Below are positions 8,038-16,145 of a stretch of 64,000 nt of DNA, one piece after another. Source of the stretch: Bradyrhizobium diversitatis (GTDB lineage: Bacteria > Pseudomonadota > Alphaproteobacteria > Rhizobiales > Xanthobacteraceae). The translations under genes were made by a program, and so were the position numbers. Under the pieces are notes generated by a model. That model ran no database searches. It saw only the letters and a list, made by a program, of their open reading frames with translations, and had not been told where the DNA came from. Each line of letters opens with the position of its first letter. The first letter of the stretch is position 1. Location: positions 134,872-198,871 of the forward strand of contig NZ_JACEGD010000009.1 in the NCBI RefSeq assembly GCF_016031635.1, read 5' to 3'.

Positions 8038-9600
8038 GTGAAACAAGAGATCGCCGAAGATCAGCGCAAGAGCGGCATTCTCACGGGCGCCGTGATCGCC
8101 TTCCTGCTGCTCGCCCTGCCGCTCGCGGTGTGGCTGGACCTGACCGAGCTGAGCAAGGCGGCGCTGCGCCGGCAGGCCATCGATCTCAACTCGGTGATCA
8201 CGAGCGTGCGCAGCTACTACGCGACCAACGTGGTCGGGCGGGTGCTGGCCAATCCCAACGGCACGACGCGGGTGGTGCACAATTACGAATCCATCCCCGG
8301 CGCGATCCCGATTCCGGCAACGCTGTCGCTCGAGCTCGGCCGGGTGATCGGCGCGCAGCAGGAGAATATCACCTACCGCTTCGTCTCCGACTTCCCGTTC
8401 CAGAACCGTGCCCCGCACCAGCTCGACAAGTTCGAGAAGGACGCGCTCGATGCGCTGCGGAAGGATCCCGAGCAGAAGATCGTCGAGACCGAGACCTCGC
8501 TGTTCAACGACAAGGTCCGCCTGGTCGCCCCCGTCACCATGGGGCCGGCCTGCGTGAGCTGCCACAACAGCCACCCCGAAAGCCCGAAGACGGACTGGAA
8601 GGTGGGCGATGTCCGCGGCATCCAGGAGGTGATCATCGCCCAGCCGATCGCCGCCAACATCTTCTCGTTCAAGTTCCTGCTGGCCTATTTCGTGATCGCC
8701 GCCGCCAGCGGCCTGTCGTTCCTCTCGCTGCAGCGCCGCCAGGCGCGCCGCATCAAGGGCATGAACAAGGAGCTCGAATCCGCCAACGACTTCCTCGCCT
8801 CGCTCTCGATGAAGATCTCGCGCTACATCCCGCCGCAGGTCTACAAGTCTATTTTCAGCGGCCAGAAGGACGTCACCATCCATACCGAGCGCAAGAAGCT
8901 CACCATCTTCTTCTCCGACATCCAGAATTTCACGGCGACCGCCGAGCGGCTGCAGCCGGAGCAACTGACGCAGCTCCTCAACGAATATTTCACGGAAATG
9001 TCGGCGATCGCCCACGAATATGGCGGCACCATCGACAAGTTCATCGGCGACGCCATGCTGATCTTCTTCGGCGATCCCGAGACCAGGGGCGACCGCGCCG
9101 ATGCGCAGGCCTGCCTGCAGATGGCCTGGCGCATGCAGCAGCGCCTCGCCGAGCTCAATGCGAAATGGCGCGCCTCCGGCATCGAGCAGCCGTTCCGCTC
9201 GCGCATGGGCATCAACTCGGGCTATTGCAATGTCGGCAATTTCGGCAGCGCCGACCGCATGGACTACACCATCATCGGTGCGGAGGCGAACCTCGCCGCG
9301 CGCCTGCAATCGATCGCCGAACCCGGCGGCATCGTGCTGAGCTACGAGACCTTCGCCCTCGTCAGCGACATCGTCCGCGCGCACGCGCTGCCGGCGATCA
9401 CGATGAAGGGTATCAGCCGCGAGGTCATTCCCTATTCGGTGGACGCGCTGAGCGACGCGGCGGCGGAGAACAGCGGTATCATCACCGAGCGCGCCCCGGG
9501 CCTCGAACTCTATCTCGACCCCGCCGTGGTGAAGTCAGGCGACGCGGCCCGCGTGCGCTCGCTGCTGGAAAACGCGCTGGCCTCGCTCAAGCCGGCGTGA
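8038..9600 (+). CDS. Membrane class III adenylyl cyclase with CxxCH (c-haem-like) sensor domain
   Basis: From GTG 8038 (GGAG lies about 8 nt upstream) the protein has 520 residues. A first transmembrane helix (about 14-32) precedes an extracytoplasmic domain of about 170 residues resembling the DUF3365/Tll0287-like fold. It contains CVSCH at residues 172-176, a c-type haem attachment motif. A second helix (about 213-231) and a short linker lead to a class III cyclase domain: FFSDIQNFTA with the first metal Asp, KFIGDAMLIFFGD with Lys and the second metal Asp, and MDYTIIG, where Asp favours ATP over GTP. The cyclase should make cAMP in the cytoplasm under control of a periplasmic redox or gas signal; haem attachment is inferred from the motif only. 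The longer frame from 7936 is less likely because it lacks a ribosome site. Confidence 0.88.
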   Translation: MKQEIAEDQRKSGILTGAVIAFLLLALPLAVWLDLTELSKAALRRQAIDLNSVITSVRSYYATNVVGRVLANPNGTTRVVHNYESIPGAIPIPATLSLELGRVIGAQQENITYRFVSDFPFQNRAPHQLDKFEKDALDALRKDPEQKIVETETSLFNDKVRLVAPVTMGPACVSCHNSHPESPKTDWKVGDVRGIQEVIIAQPIAANIFSFKFLLAYFVIAAASGLSFLSLQRRQARRIKGMNKELESANDFLASLSMKISRYIPPQVYKSIFSGQKDVTIHTERKKLTIFFSDIQNFTATAERLQPEQLTQLLNEYFTEMSAIAHEYGGTIDKFIGDAMLIFFGDPETRGDRADAQACLQMAWRMQQRLAELNAKWRASGIEQPFRSRMGINSGYCNVGNFGSADRMDYTIIGAEANLAARLQSIAEPGGIVLSYETFALVSDIVRAHALPAITMKGISREVIPYSVDALSDAAAENSGIITERAPGLELYLDPAVVKSGDAARVRSLLENALASLKPA

Positions 9601-9651
9601 AGGCGGCGGCGGCGCGTAACGTTCGTTTCGATCGCGAGAGTCCCCGTGCGG

Positions 9652-9811
9652 CACCCCTCTCCCTAACCCTCCCCCGCAAGGGGGGAGGGAACATACCTTT
9701 GTTGTGGCGCGAGCTCGTTCTCATCATTGCCATGGCGCAGCGAGGTACAGTGTAACGGCGCATCCTGTTGCGCTCCCTCCCCCCTTGCGGGGGAGGGCGG
9801 GGGAGAGGGGT
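9652..9811. repeat. Large inverted repeat between convergent genes
   Basis: Two arms of about 39 bp in opposite orientation (9652-9690 and 9773-9811) enclose an 82-bp centre. The arms read CACCCCTCTCCCTAACCC... and its near-complement ending GGGGGAGAGGGGTG. Each arm itself holds a C-run/G-run hairpin (CCTCCCCC GCAA GGGGGGAGG). The element separates the convergent cyclase and binding-protein genes and probably serves as a two-way terminator. It resembles dispersed rhizobial intergenic elements. Confidence 0.75.
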
Positions 9812-9874
9812 GGCCCAGCAAATGGTAGGAGCCGTCGTCGCGCTGCTGTCCGCAACGGCGCGCTGACGTGAAGC

Positions 9875-11098
9875 TCACCTTGCCGCGCCTTCCGTGAAGG
9901 CCGTCTCGATCACCTCGCCGAACGGCTGCCACGAGCGTCCGTCGAACTGGACCAGCCGCATCTGCCTGATCGGCAGGTAGTTGTTGGGCGAAGTATTCAT
10001 CCGGATGTTGGGCAGCGCCACGGACGGATGATAGTCCCTGAGCGAAGCCGCCTGACGCATGATGTTCTCGCGCGAAAAATCGTCGCCGCATTGCTTCAGC
10101 ACCTGCGTCAGCGCCTCGGCCGCGGCGTAGCCATAGAGTGCGGCGCTGTTGTTGGTGCTTTCGACCCGATGGTACTTGTCCATGAAGGCGAACCAATCCT
10201 TCATGGCGGGATCGTCCTTCCAGGCGGGATCGCTCGGATCCTTCAGAAAAGCCGCCGAGATCACACCGGCCGAGTTCTCGAGGCCCGCGGGCGCCATCGC
10301 ATTGGCGATCGAGGCGGAGGCATCGTTGACGATGAAGACCGGATGCCAGTTGAAGGACGCCGCCAGCTTGATCACCTTGGATGCCGTCGACGGCACGCCG
10401 AGAAAGACGAAGATGTCGGCGCCCGCGCGTTTGAGGATCGAGACGTGCCCGTCGAGATGCTCGTCGGCAATGTCGAAGGCGATGTCGACGAGGACGTGAC
10501 GGTTGAGATCGCCGAGGCCTTCCTGGATGCCCTTGTAGAGCATGCGCCCGAACTGGTCGTTCTGCCAGAGCACCACGATCTTCTTCCTGGGGTAGTAGGC
10601 CTGGATGTAGTTGGCGTAGATGCGCCCCTCGGACCTGAACGACGGCTGCCAACCCATGGTCCAGGGAAACGCCTTGGCCTTGCTCAGCTCCTCGTCGCCG
10701 GAGGCGACGAAAAGCTGCGGGATCTTCCTCTCATTCAGGTACCAGCGCGTGGCGAGATTGCCGGGTGTGCCGAACGAGCCGAACATCAGGTGCACATCCT
10801 CGGTCTCGACCAGATTGCGCGTCAGCTCCAGCGCAGTCGCCGGATCGGAATTGTCGTCGCGCGTGATGAAGCGGATCCTGCGGCCGTTGATCCCGCCACG
10901 CGCGTTGATCATGTCGAAATAGGCGGCTTCCGCCTGGCCGATAGCGCCGAACTCCGAGAGCGGTCCCGAATACGGCATGACATTGCCGACGCGGATTTCC
11001 TCGTTGCTTGCCGGTTGCTCGGCACGTTGCTGGGACATCGCCCCGAGCGAGGCGAAGGCGGCGATCAACACGAGCAGCAGTCTGCCGGTGACGCGCAT
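9875..11098 (-). CDS. Periplasmic substrate-binding protein, branched-chain amino-acid type
   Basis: The protein (408 residues from the ATG at 11096-11098) starts with a signal peptide (MRVTGRLLLVLIAAFASLGA). A type I periplasmic binding fold (Peripla_BP_6) follows: EIRVGNVMPYSGPLSEFGAI, INARGGINGRRI, LMFGSFGTP and GADIFVFLG are typical of LivJ-like and urea/amide-binding proteins. No permease or ATPase gene is adjacent, so it is an orphan here and must serve a transporter encoded elsewhere or act as a ligand sensor. A longer start at 11128 would add ten residues before the signal peptide and is less likely. The ligand cannot be read from the sequence. Confidence 0.85.
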   Translation of the reverse strand: MRVTGRLLLVLIAAFASLGAMSQQRAEQPASNEEIRVGNVMPYSGPLSEFGAIGQAEAAYFDMINARGGINGRRIRFITRDDNSDPATALELTRNLVETEDVHLMFGSFGTPGNLATRWYLNERKIPQLFVASGDEELSKAKAFPWTMGWQPSFRSEGRIYANYIQAYYPRKKIVVLWQNDQFGRMLYKGIQEGLGDLNRHVLVDIAFDIADEHLDGHVSILKRAGADIFVFLGVPSTASKVIKLAASFNWHPVFIVNDASASIANAMAPAGLENSAGVISAAFLKDPSDPAWKDDPAMKDWFAFMDKYHRVESTNNSAALYGYAAAEALTQVLKQCGDDFSRENIMRQAASLRDYHPSVALPNIRMNTSPNNYLPIRQMRLVQFDGRSWQPFGEVIETAFTEGAAR

Positions 11099-11263
11099 GT
11101 TCGACACCTTGTCGTTGGCCCACACCAAGGCCGCTCCGTCTAGGTCAAGCGTTTGTCAATCGTGTGGCTTGCCGCCCACTTCAAAGTGGCGGGGCTGACG
11201 GCCTCGACCTAAAGGGGCAGACGTGCTGACGCTCTGTTACAGCTGTGTGCCCTCAAGCCTTCG

Positions 11264-11629
11264 CTACGGCAGCCCGCGCGCCTCGAGCTGACGCACCAGC
11301 AGCAGCGTCGGCTCGGCGAGGCTCTCGCCGGAGCCGTCGAGGCCGAAGGCGCTCGCGATACCTTCGCGGCTGCGCAGCAGCGTGCCGCGCGGGCAGTGGC
11401 CGGCGCCGCAGAGCGTCTTCTTCAGGGTTTCGCCCTGCGCCACGAGGCCGGAGGAATCGTCCGCGGCCCAGGCCAGCACGATCGGCACATCGACATTGAG
11501 GATGCCGGGGAAGGCCGATCGGCTGTCGTACTGGGTGGGGTCGGTGCCGAGATAGGCCTTTTCGCTGTCGCTCGCCTCCTTGCCGACGCGGTAGATCCCG
11601 GACACCAGCACGACGCCGGCGACGTCGGC
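11264..11629 (-). pseudogene. Duplicated 3' end of the alpha/beta-hydrolase gene (left direct repeat)
   Basis: This segment is a near-identical copy (I count seven mismatches in 365 bp by eye) of the 3' end of the hydrolase gene at 14905-15834. It runs from the stop codon up to the point where homology ends abruptly at 11629/11630. It keeps the reading frame to the same C-terminus (LVRQLEARGLP), but the first 60 percent of the gene is absent. It marks the left boundary of the inserted restriction-modification segment. Confidence 0.9.
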
Positions 11630-11692
11630 AAATTTCGACCATGCGGGAAGCCGGCGGCTAGATTAGCGTTGCAGTATGACGTTGGACAGACG

Positions 11693-11889
11693 CTATGAAT
11701 CTAGGAGACGGGCCACAAGCGCTTCTAAGCGCGGGCCGACGCCAGCATTTTCGATTCCATCTCGTACGCGCTTTCGAGCCAGTTGGAACCTGGCGCCGGC
11801 CGGCAATTCAACCAATGCTGCAACTTCTTCGGCAGCTCGCCCTGCGTCCGCTAGCTCTCTATGAAGCGCAATAGTAATATCAGCGAGGT
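11693..11889 (-). other. Displaced C-terminal tail of the Type IIG gene (other frame)
   Basis: Immediately after the stop that ends the long R-M frame, the adjacent frame reads ALHRELADAGRAAEEVAALV and ends LEALVARLLDS. This fits the C-terminal helix that members of this methylase family carry after the NLPIPRFD motif. The break is at about 11880-11886, where NLPIPR is followed by an in-frame TGA; a net gain of one or loss of two bases would explain it. No independent start codon serves this tail. Confidence 0.7.
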
Positions 11890-14684
11890 ATGGGAAGATT
11901 GAATACAACTTTATCGAAGTGCCGCGCCCCCCATTGGCCGCGCGCCTGAAGATCGGCAACTCGCGAGCGGGCTGTTTCGCTGTTCAATATGGCCGCAAGG
12001 AAAAGACCTTCTCCCTCCGACGAAGCCGGCGCCCAGTAGATTCCGTGCTCTATGATGCTCGATGGATCACGCAGCAAACAAGCTGCAGGTATCGTGCCCG
12101 AAGCTGCATAGATAACTCGAAGTGGCCTTTGAGGAAACTGCGAGCTAAGTTCGTTGTGGTAATTCCATCGTTGTATGAGCGTCATCCCGCCGCTTTCAGA
12201 ATTGGCATTCCACACGGCTTCCGCAGAAGACAAATATCCGTGCAATCCAGAGAAGCCCCGATTGGCTGCGGCCTGCGCATCCATAACGACACCATCATGT
12301 GTTACCGGCACAACCGCCTCAAAAGGTCGAAAAACGCGGAAGGGCAAAATGCTCTCACCGAGGAGCACTGGATGAAGGAATTCGGCTTCAACTCTGTGCT
12401 CAATTCCCGAGAGGGTTTTCCAGGGCTCTTTCTCCTGAGATGAACGGCGGCTCCTCACAAATGGAGCAGTCGGATCACCGCCAAGGCGACCTGCTGTCTG
12501 TCGCTCCACGAAACAAAGCATACGAGGAACAAGGGTAGCGCCTTGGCGAAATGATGAACGGTAAGCGGAGCCGCCAGCAAACTGGCCCTCGGAAGGTCGA
12601 GGCACAGCATCTCGTACTTCCAAGTGCTCATCTGCGACGCTTTCGGGCGCATCTCGCAATGGTAGGGTACCCTCATACGCGCGTACGGTTTCCGGCATTG
12701 ACTGCGAGGTAGCTCGCCGACGTCCGAATACTACGCAAGACGGAACAGGGAATAGCGGCTGAACTCCATCATTCATCGTCCATGCTTCTTCCCAGATGAT
12801 TTTTGCCGAAGTGAACGCGCCTTTTCGAAGAAGGTCGAATTGTCCGCGAGTGAGTGCGGCGAGAGGCAAGACGAACGCTATGCGGCCACCTGAACGCAAA
12901 TAGAGCGCAGCGGCCCGAACGGTGAAGAGAGCCGCAAGGTCGTTCTGTGTTGCGAATTTTCCACCGACATATACTCTCTCCGCCTTCGCGAGTTCACGAA
13001 ACCGCTTCTGCAAATCAGAACTCATGTGCCGGAAGGCAACCCACGGAGGATTGCCTATGACCACATTCGCCCAACCTGTCCCAAACGCCAAAGCGAGCGG
13101 TCGCGAGAGGTTTCGGGCCACGTAGGTCCATACGGAATCGCGACCTTGCCGTCGAAGATCATCAAAGGTGACATATGTAGTGACCATCTCGCTGATGGCG
13201 CTCTTCTCTTCCGCGTCGATATCGCGCTTGTAATACTGTTCGATAATGCGTGTGAATGCGGATGCGACTTGGTTGGGCTTCAAGCCTTGTTCCGAACCCT
13301 CGCGCATCTGCCCGACCAGATTATCGAACAAACCTATTTCCTTGCAGAAAATCTCGGGGAACTTGAGTTGAGCTGCTTCGGGTGGAGCTGGGACCGAGAT
13401 AACTAGGTCGGTAACGCCCATGATACTTGCAGTCGATAGCTGCAATGCATCTCCGAGATATACCGGTATTGAGAGCGCTCCCGCTCGCGCAGAGATCACC
13501 GGCGCAAGACCGAGCAAATAGGTAACCCTCGCAATGATTACCGCAACAGGATGGATGTCCATTCCTGCAACATGCTTCGTTGCCTCTTCCGCTCGTCGAC
13601 GGGAGTCGAGGCCTGCATCGTCGGCTTCCAAGAGAAAGTTTCTGATAGAATGAAATAGAAAGGTGCCGGAACCGCAAGCAGGGTCAAGGACCCTTTGTTC
13701 GAGCGGTCGATCTACGGCGCGGCGGGTGATTTTAGCTGCGAGCCAATCAGGGGTGTAATACTCCCCTAGTCCGTGACGCTCGTCGCGATCAATCAAGGAC
13801 TCGTAAAGAATCTTGAGTACGTCAGTCTCGACTTCCTGTAAGCGAAACCGTCGTACGTGAGTAAGGATGCGGCGAACTAAGTTTTCTCCTTCGGCATCAG
13901 CGACAATCCAATCAAAAAAATCGCTTTCTGCGGCTCCGTAGACACCGGCAGCTATGAACGCGGCCCCTGATAGTACGCGTTTGGGATCGTCGTCGCGCAA
14001 TCCAAGAACTGCCAGCGCGATTGCCTTGGCTACGACTACCAGAAACGTGTGCTGGAAGAACAGCGCGTCGCTCTCAACCTCACGACCATAGACGAGCTTG
14101 AGGAGTTGAGCCCATAGTTGCCGCTTCAACTTCGTGGCCGGATCATTCTTCCACCGCTCCCAAAGCGCCGATAGCTGTTCGTTCGCTCTCCGAAACGCAA
14201 TCGAATCTTGTCCAAGTTCAATGCGAACCGTCACAGGATCGGGCGTGAGTGTGCTCCTCAGCGCAACCGCACCATCCAACCACGCCAAGAACCCATCTCG
14301 CTTATCAGGGTCCAGCGTGGTTTCTTTGACCTTGACCAACGCGCCACCTTGGCGCTCAAAGACCACCCATTTGAAGCCGTCAGACGCAATGCCGACATAA
14401 CGCTCTCCCTCTTCTCGCTCTCTGTCAGCGAGGTAGTCGGGCATACGGCGGACTACGTCGTCCCATTCATTGTCGAGGTTGCGTTTGGCCTCGAAGACCG
14501 TCCGGCCAATGAGCGCATCGAGTCGCCCTTTGACTTCCGGTACTCTGCGCTCGAAATCGAGTGATGACAGTTCGACGCCAAACTCCTCAATAAGAAGCTG
14601 GCGGAAATCCGCTTTGACCTCGTCGTGCCCCGGCCGACTTGCCAGATGGACAAGAAGTTCGTGTGTGCGGTTGTTGCGGCTCAA
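11880..14684 (-). CDS. Type IIG-like restriction-modification enzyme (nuclease plus N6-adenine methyltransferase), 3' frameshift
   Basis: A 934-residue single-chain enzyme. The N-terminus has a PD-(D/E)xK-type nuclease signature (Asp56 in GRLDALIG, Glu65 and Lys67 in VFEAK). A helical linker precedes the gamma-class N6-adenine methyltransferase: SAM motif I DPACGSGTF near residue 330 and catalytic NPPW near residue 544. The remaining C-terminal region probably recognises the target. Cleavage and protective methylation would both come from this protein, so no separate methylase is needed. The start is TTG at 14682-14684, preceded by GGGGA six bases upstream. The frame stops after NLPIPR, about 60 codons before the expected family end, which continues in another frame. 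Whether the shortened protein works is open: the catalytic motifs are intact and only the end of the specificity region is lost. Confidence 0.85.
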   Translation of the reverse strand: MSRNNRTHELLVHLASRPGHDEVKADFRQLLIEEFGVELSSLDFERRVPEVKGRLDALIGRTVFEAKRNLDNEWDDVVRRMPDYLADREREEGERYVGIASDGFKWVVFERQGGALVKVKETTLDPDKRDGFLAWLDGAVALRSTLTPDPVTVRIELGQDSIAFRRANEQLSALWERWKNDPATKLKRQLWAQLLKLVYGREVESDALFFQHTFLVVVAKAIALAVLGLRDDDPKRVLSGAAFIAAGVYGAAESDFFDWIVADAEGENLVRRILTHVRRFRLQEVETDVLKILYESLIDRDERHGLGEYYTPDWLAAKITRRAVDRPLEQRVLDPACGSGTFLFHSIRNFLLEADDAGLDSRRRAEEATKHVAGMDIHPVAVIIARVTYLLGLAPVISARAGALSIPVYLGDALQLSTASIMGVTDLVISVPAPPEAAQLKFPEIFCKEIGLFDNLVGQMREGSEQGLKPNQVASAFTRIIEQYYKRDIDAEEKSAISEMVTTYVTFDDLRRQGRDSVWTYVARNLSRPLALAFGTGWANVVIGNPPWVAFRHMSSDLQKRFRELAKAERVYVGGKFATQNDLAALFTVRAAALYLRSGGRIAFVLPLAALTRGQFDLLRKGAFTSAKIIWEEAWTMNDGVQPLFPVPSCVVFGRRRATSQSMPETVRAYEGTLPLRDAPESVADEHLEVRDAVPRPSEGQFAGGSAYRSSFRQGATLVPRMLCFVERQTAGRLGGDPTAPFVRSRRSSQEKEPWKTLSGIEHRVEAEFLHPVLLGESILPFRVFRPFEAVVPVTHDGVVMDAQAAANRGFSGLHGYLSSAEAVWNANSESGGMTLIQRWNYHNELSSQFPQRPLRVIYAASGTIPAACLLRDPSSIIEHGIYWAPASSEGEGLFLAAILNSETARSRVADLQARGQWGARHFDKVVFNLPIPR

Positions 14685-14904
14685 TTACATCCCCTGCGGC
14701 CGCGGTTTGCTTGCGATTCTCCGCTGCCTTCTCGGCTAATAGACCAAGCCGTATGGTCCGTATAGGGCCAGAAAGCTCGGGTGCTACGGTCTTAGTACCA
14801 ATGAAAAGCTTGCAAGTTGGCAAAGCACCCAGCGCTCGCCCGACGTGGGGAAGGGCAGAGAGGTTGTCGCCAACGAATAGGCGCGTCGCCTCGGACCCAC
14901 AGCC
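14685..14904. promoter_or_regulatory. Upstream region of the Type IIG gene
   Basis: This 220-bp stretch separates the R-M start from the end of the complete hydrolase gene. It must contain the R-M promoter unless transcription runs through from the hydrolase. A minus-strand frame stays open here (LFVGDNLSALPHVGRALG...), continuing into the R-M coding region, but has no ATG start. I cannot decide whether it is a relic of a small gene. No controller-protein palindrome was recognised. Confidence 0.35.
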
Positions 14905-15834
14905 TTACGGCAGCCCGCGCGCCTCGAGCTGACGCACCAGCAGCAGCGTCGGCTCGGCGAGGCTCGCGCCGGAGCCGTCGAGGCCGAAGGCGCTCGCGAT
15001 ACCTTCGCGGCTCCGCAGCAGCGTGCTGCGCGGGCAGTGGCCGGCGCCGCAGAGCGTCTTCTTCAGGGTTTCGCCCTGCGCCACGAGGCCGGAGGAATCG
15101 TCCACGGCCCAGGCCAGCACGATCGGCACATCGACATTGAGGATGCCGGGGAAGACCGATCGGCTGTCGTACTGGGTGGGGTCGGTGCCGAGATAGGCCT
15201 TCTCGCTGTCGCTCGCCTCCTTGCCGACGCGGTAGATCCCGGACACCAGCACGACGCCGGCGACATCGGCGCCGTCGGTCTGCAGTTCGGGATGGGCCAG
15301 CAGGGTGGCGACATGGAAGGCGCCCGCGCCGTAGCCGACTGCGACGATCTCGCGGCGATCGCCGTTGAAGAGGTCGATATTGCCGTGAACCCATGATAGC
15401 GCCGCCGCCACGTCGGACGCGCCGGCCGGCCAGGTCGCCGCGGGCGCCAGGCGATAATTGACGCGGACCCCGATCATCTCGTTGCGCGCGGCAAAGCACA
15501 TGGCCTGGTCCTGGATCTGCCGCGACAGCTCCGGCGCCGCGCGGTCGCCGGTAAAGGTGTCGCCCGCGACGAACAGCAGCACAGGCCGCGGCGTGTCCGC
15601 CTTGGTCGCCCTGGTCGCGACGTCGAGCACATTGGCCTCGCTCTCGCCATAGCGCAGGCCGCGCGAGAAGGTGACCTGCTCGCACAGCCGGGCGGTGCCG
15701 CCGGCGGTGGTGTCGCTGTCGGTGAGGCCTGCCTGGACGAGCCCGGTGGGCGGCGACAGCCGCGCCGGCAAAACTCCGTGTGCGGAGGCCGCGGTCATGG
15801 TCAAAAGGAGGAAAACTACCAGGTAATTCTTCAT
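14905..15834 (-). CDS. Exported alpha/beta-hydrolase-like protein lacking the serine nucleophile
   Basis: From ATG 15832-15834 the product is 309 residues with a signal peptide (MKNYLVVFLLLTMTAASAHG). The core resembles the carboxylesterase / BD-FAE branch of the alpha/beta-hydrolase fold: VLLFVAGDTFTGD at the oxyanion position, VNYRLAPAATWPA, and the nucleophile elbow. That elbow reads GYGAG where an esterase has GxSxG, so the catalytic serine is glycine. Asp and His candidates lie further on (LAWAVDDSSG, GAGHCPR). The protein is therefore probably not a classical esterase; a binding role or changed chemistry is possible. The frame at 15900 would add 22 residues before the signal peptide and is rejected. 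Its 3' end is the target of the duplication that bounds the R-M island. Confidence 0.75.
   Translation of the reverse strand: MKNYLVVFLLLTMTAASAHGVLPARLSPPTGLVQAGLTDSDTTAGGTARLCEQVTFSRGLRYGESEANVLDVATRATKADTPRPVLLFVAGDTFTGDRAAPELSRQIQDQAMCFAARNEMIGVRVNYRLAPAATWPAGASDVAAALSWVHGNIDLFNGDRREIVAVGYGAGAFHVATLLAHPELQTDGADVAGVVLVSGIYRVGKEASDSEKAYLGTDPTQYDSRSVFPGILNVDVPIVLAWAVDDSSGLVAQGETLKKTLCGAGHCPRSTLLRSREGIASAFGLDGSGASLAEPTLLLVRQLEARGLP
14906..15270. repeat. Right 365-bp direct repeat (hydrolase 3' end)
   Basis: This is the intact-gene partner of 11265-11629, same orientation, same length, about 98 percent identical by eye. Homology starts at the hydrolase stop codon and ends inside the coding sequence near the codons for DGADVAG. 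Confidence 0.9.
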
Positions 15835-15900
15835 GGTGATGCCGGCCTCGCGGACCGATATTGGCTTGCCGATTGGGCCTGTCTTTTCAATTCGCCTCAT

Positions 15901-16145
15901 TAGTTGGCTGATGTTGAGGCGAATTCACGGCACCTTCGCCCGGCAGGCGGCCGGCGTGGCGCGGGCCTCAGTCTGGCAAGCAGCCGCGGATTGGACCGCA
16001 AGTTCGCGGACCGCGCGACGATTGCGCGGCGCGGCCATTTTGTCCCGGTCCGTCAAGCCGTTACCCGGCGCCACCTGGGCCCGCAGCGGAAATGGCTTCC
16101 TACTGTGCATGGGGTTGTTTTCGCAGTTTATGTTGGACCGGCCTG
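15901..16145. other. Intergenic region without a supported gene
   Basis: The 245 bp between the hydrolase and alkB contain short open frames on both strands. All are arginine-rich, lack ribosome sites and show no recognisable domain. I see nothing further here. Confidence 0.4.

Larger units (their letters stand above)
11630..14905. mobile_element. 3.3-kb restriction-modification island bounded by 365-bp direct repeats
   Basis: The segment lies between two copies of the hydrolase 3' end (11265-11629 and 14906-15270). Its base composition is visibly lower in GC than the flanks, and its only long gene is the Type IIG enzyme. No integrase, transposase or terminal inverted repeat is visible. The arrangement leaves the hydrolase gene whole on the right side. 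Entry by homologous recombination or by integration of a circular element carrying the hydrolase 3' end are both possible. Transfer from another strain is inferred from composition, gene type and the repeats. Confidence 0.75.

Noticed and set aside
8130..9755. 541-codon frame overlapping the adenylyl cyclase gene
   Set aside because: It is a shadow in another frame, arginine-rich and without domains, and the cyclase frame has clear motifs.
9652..9811. Inverted repeat considered as insertion-sequence ends
   Set aside because: The 82-bp interior codes for nothing and there is no target duplication, so it is a repeat element and not an IS.
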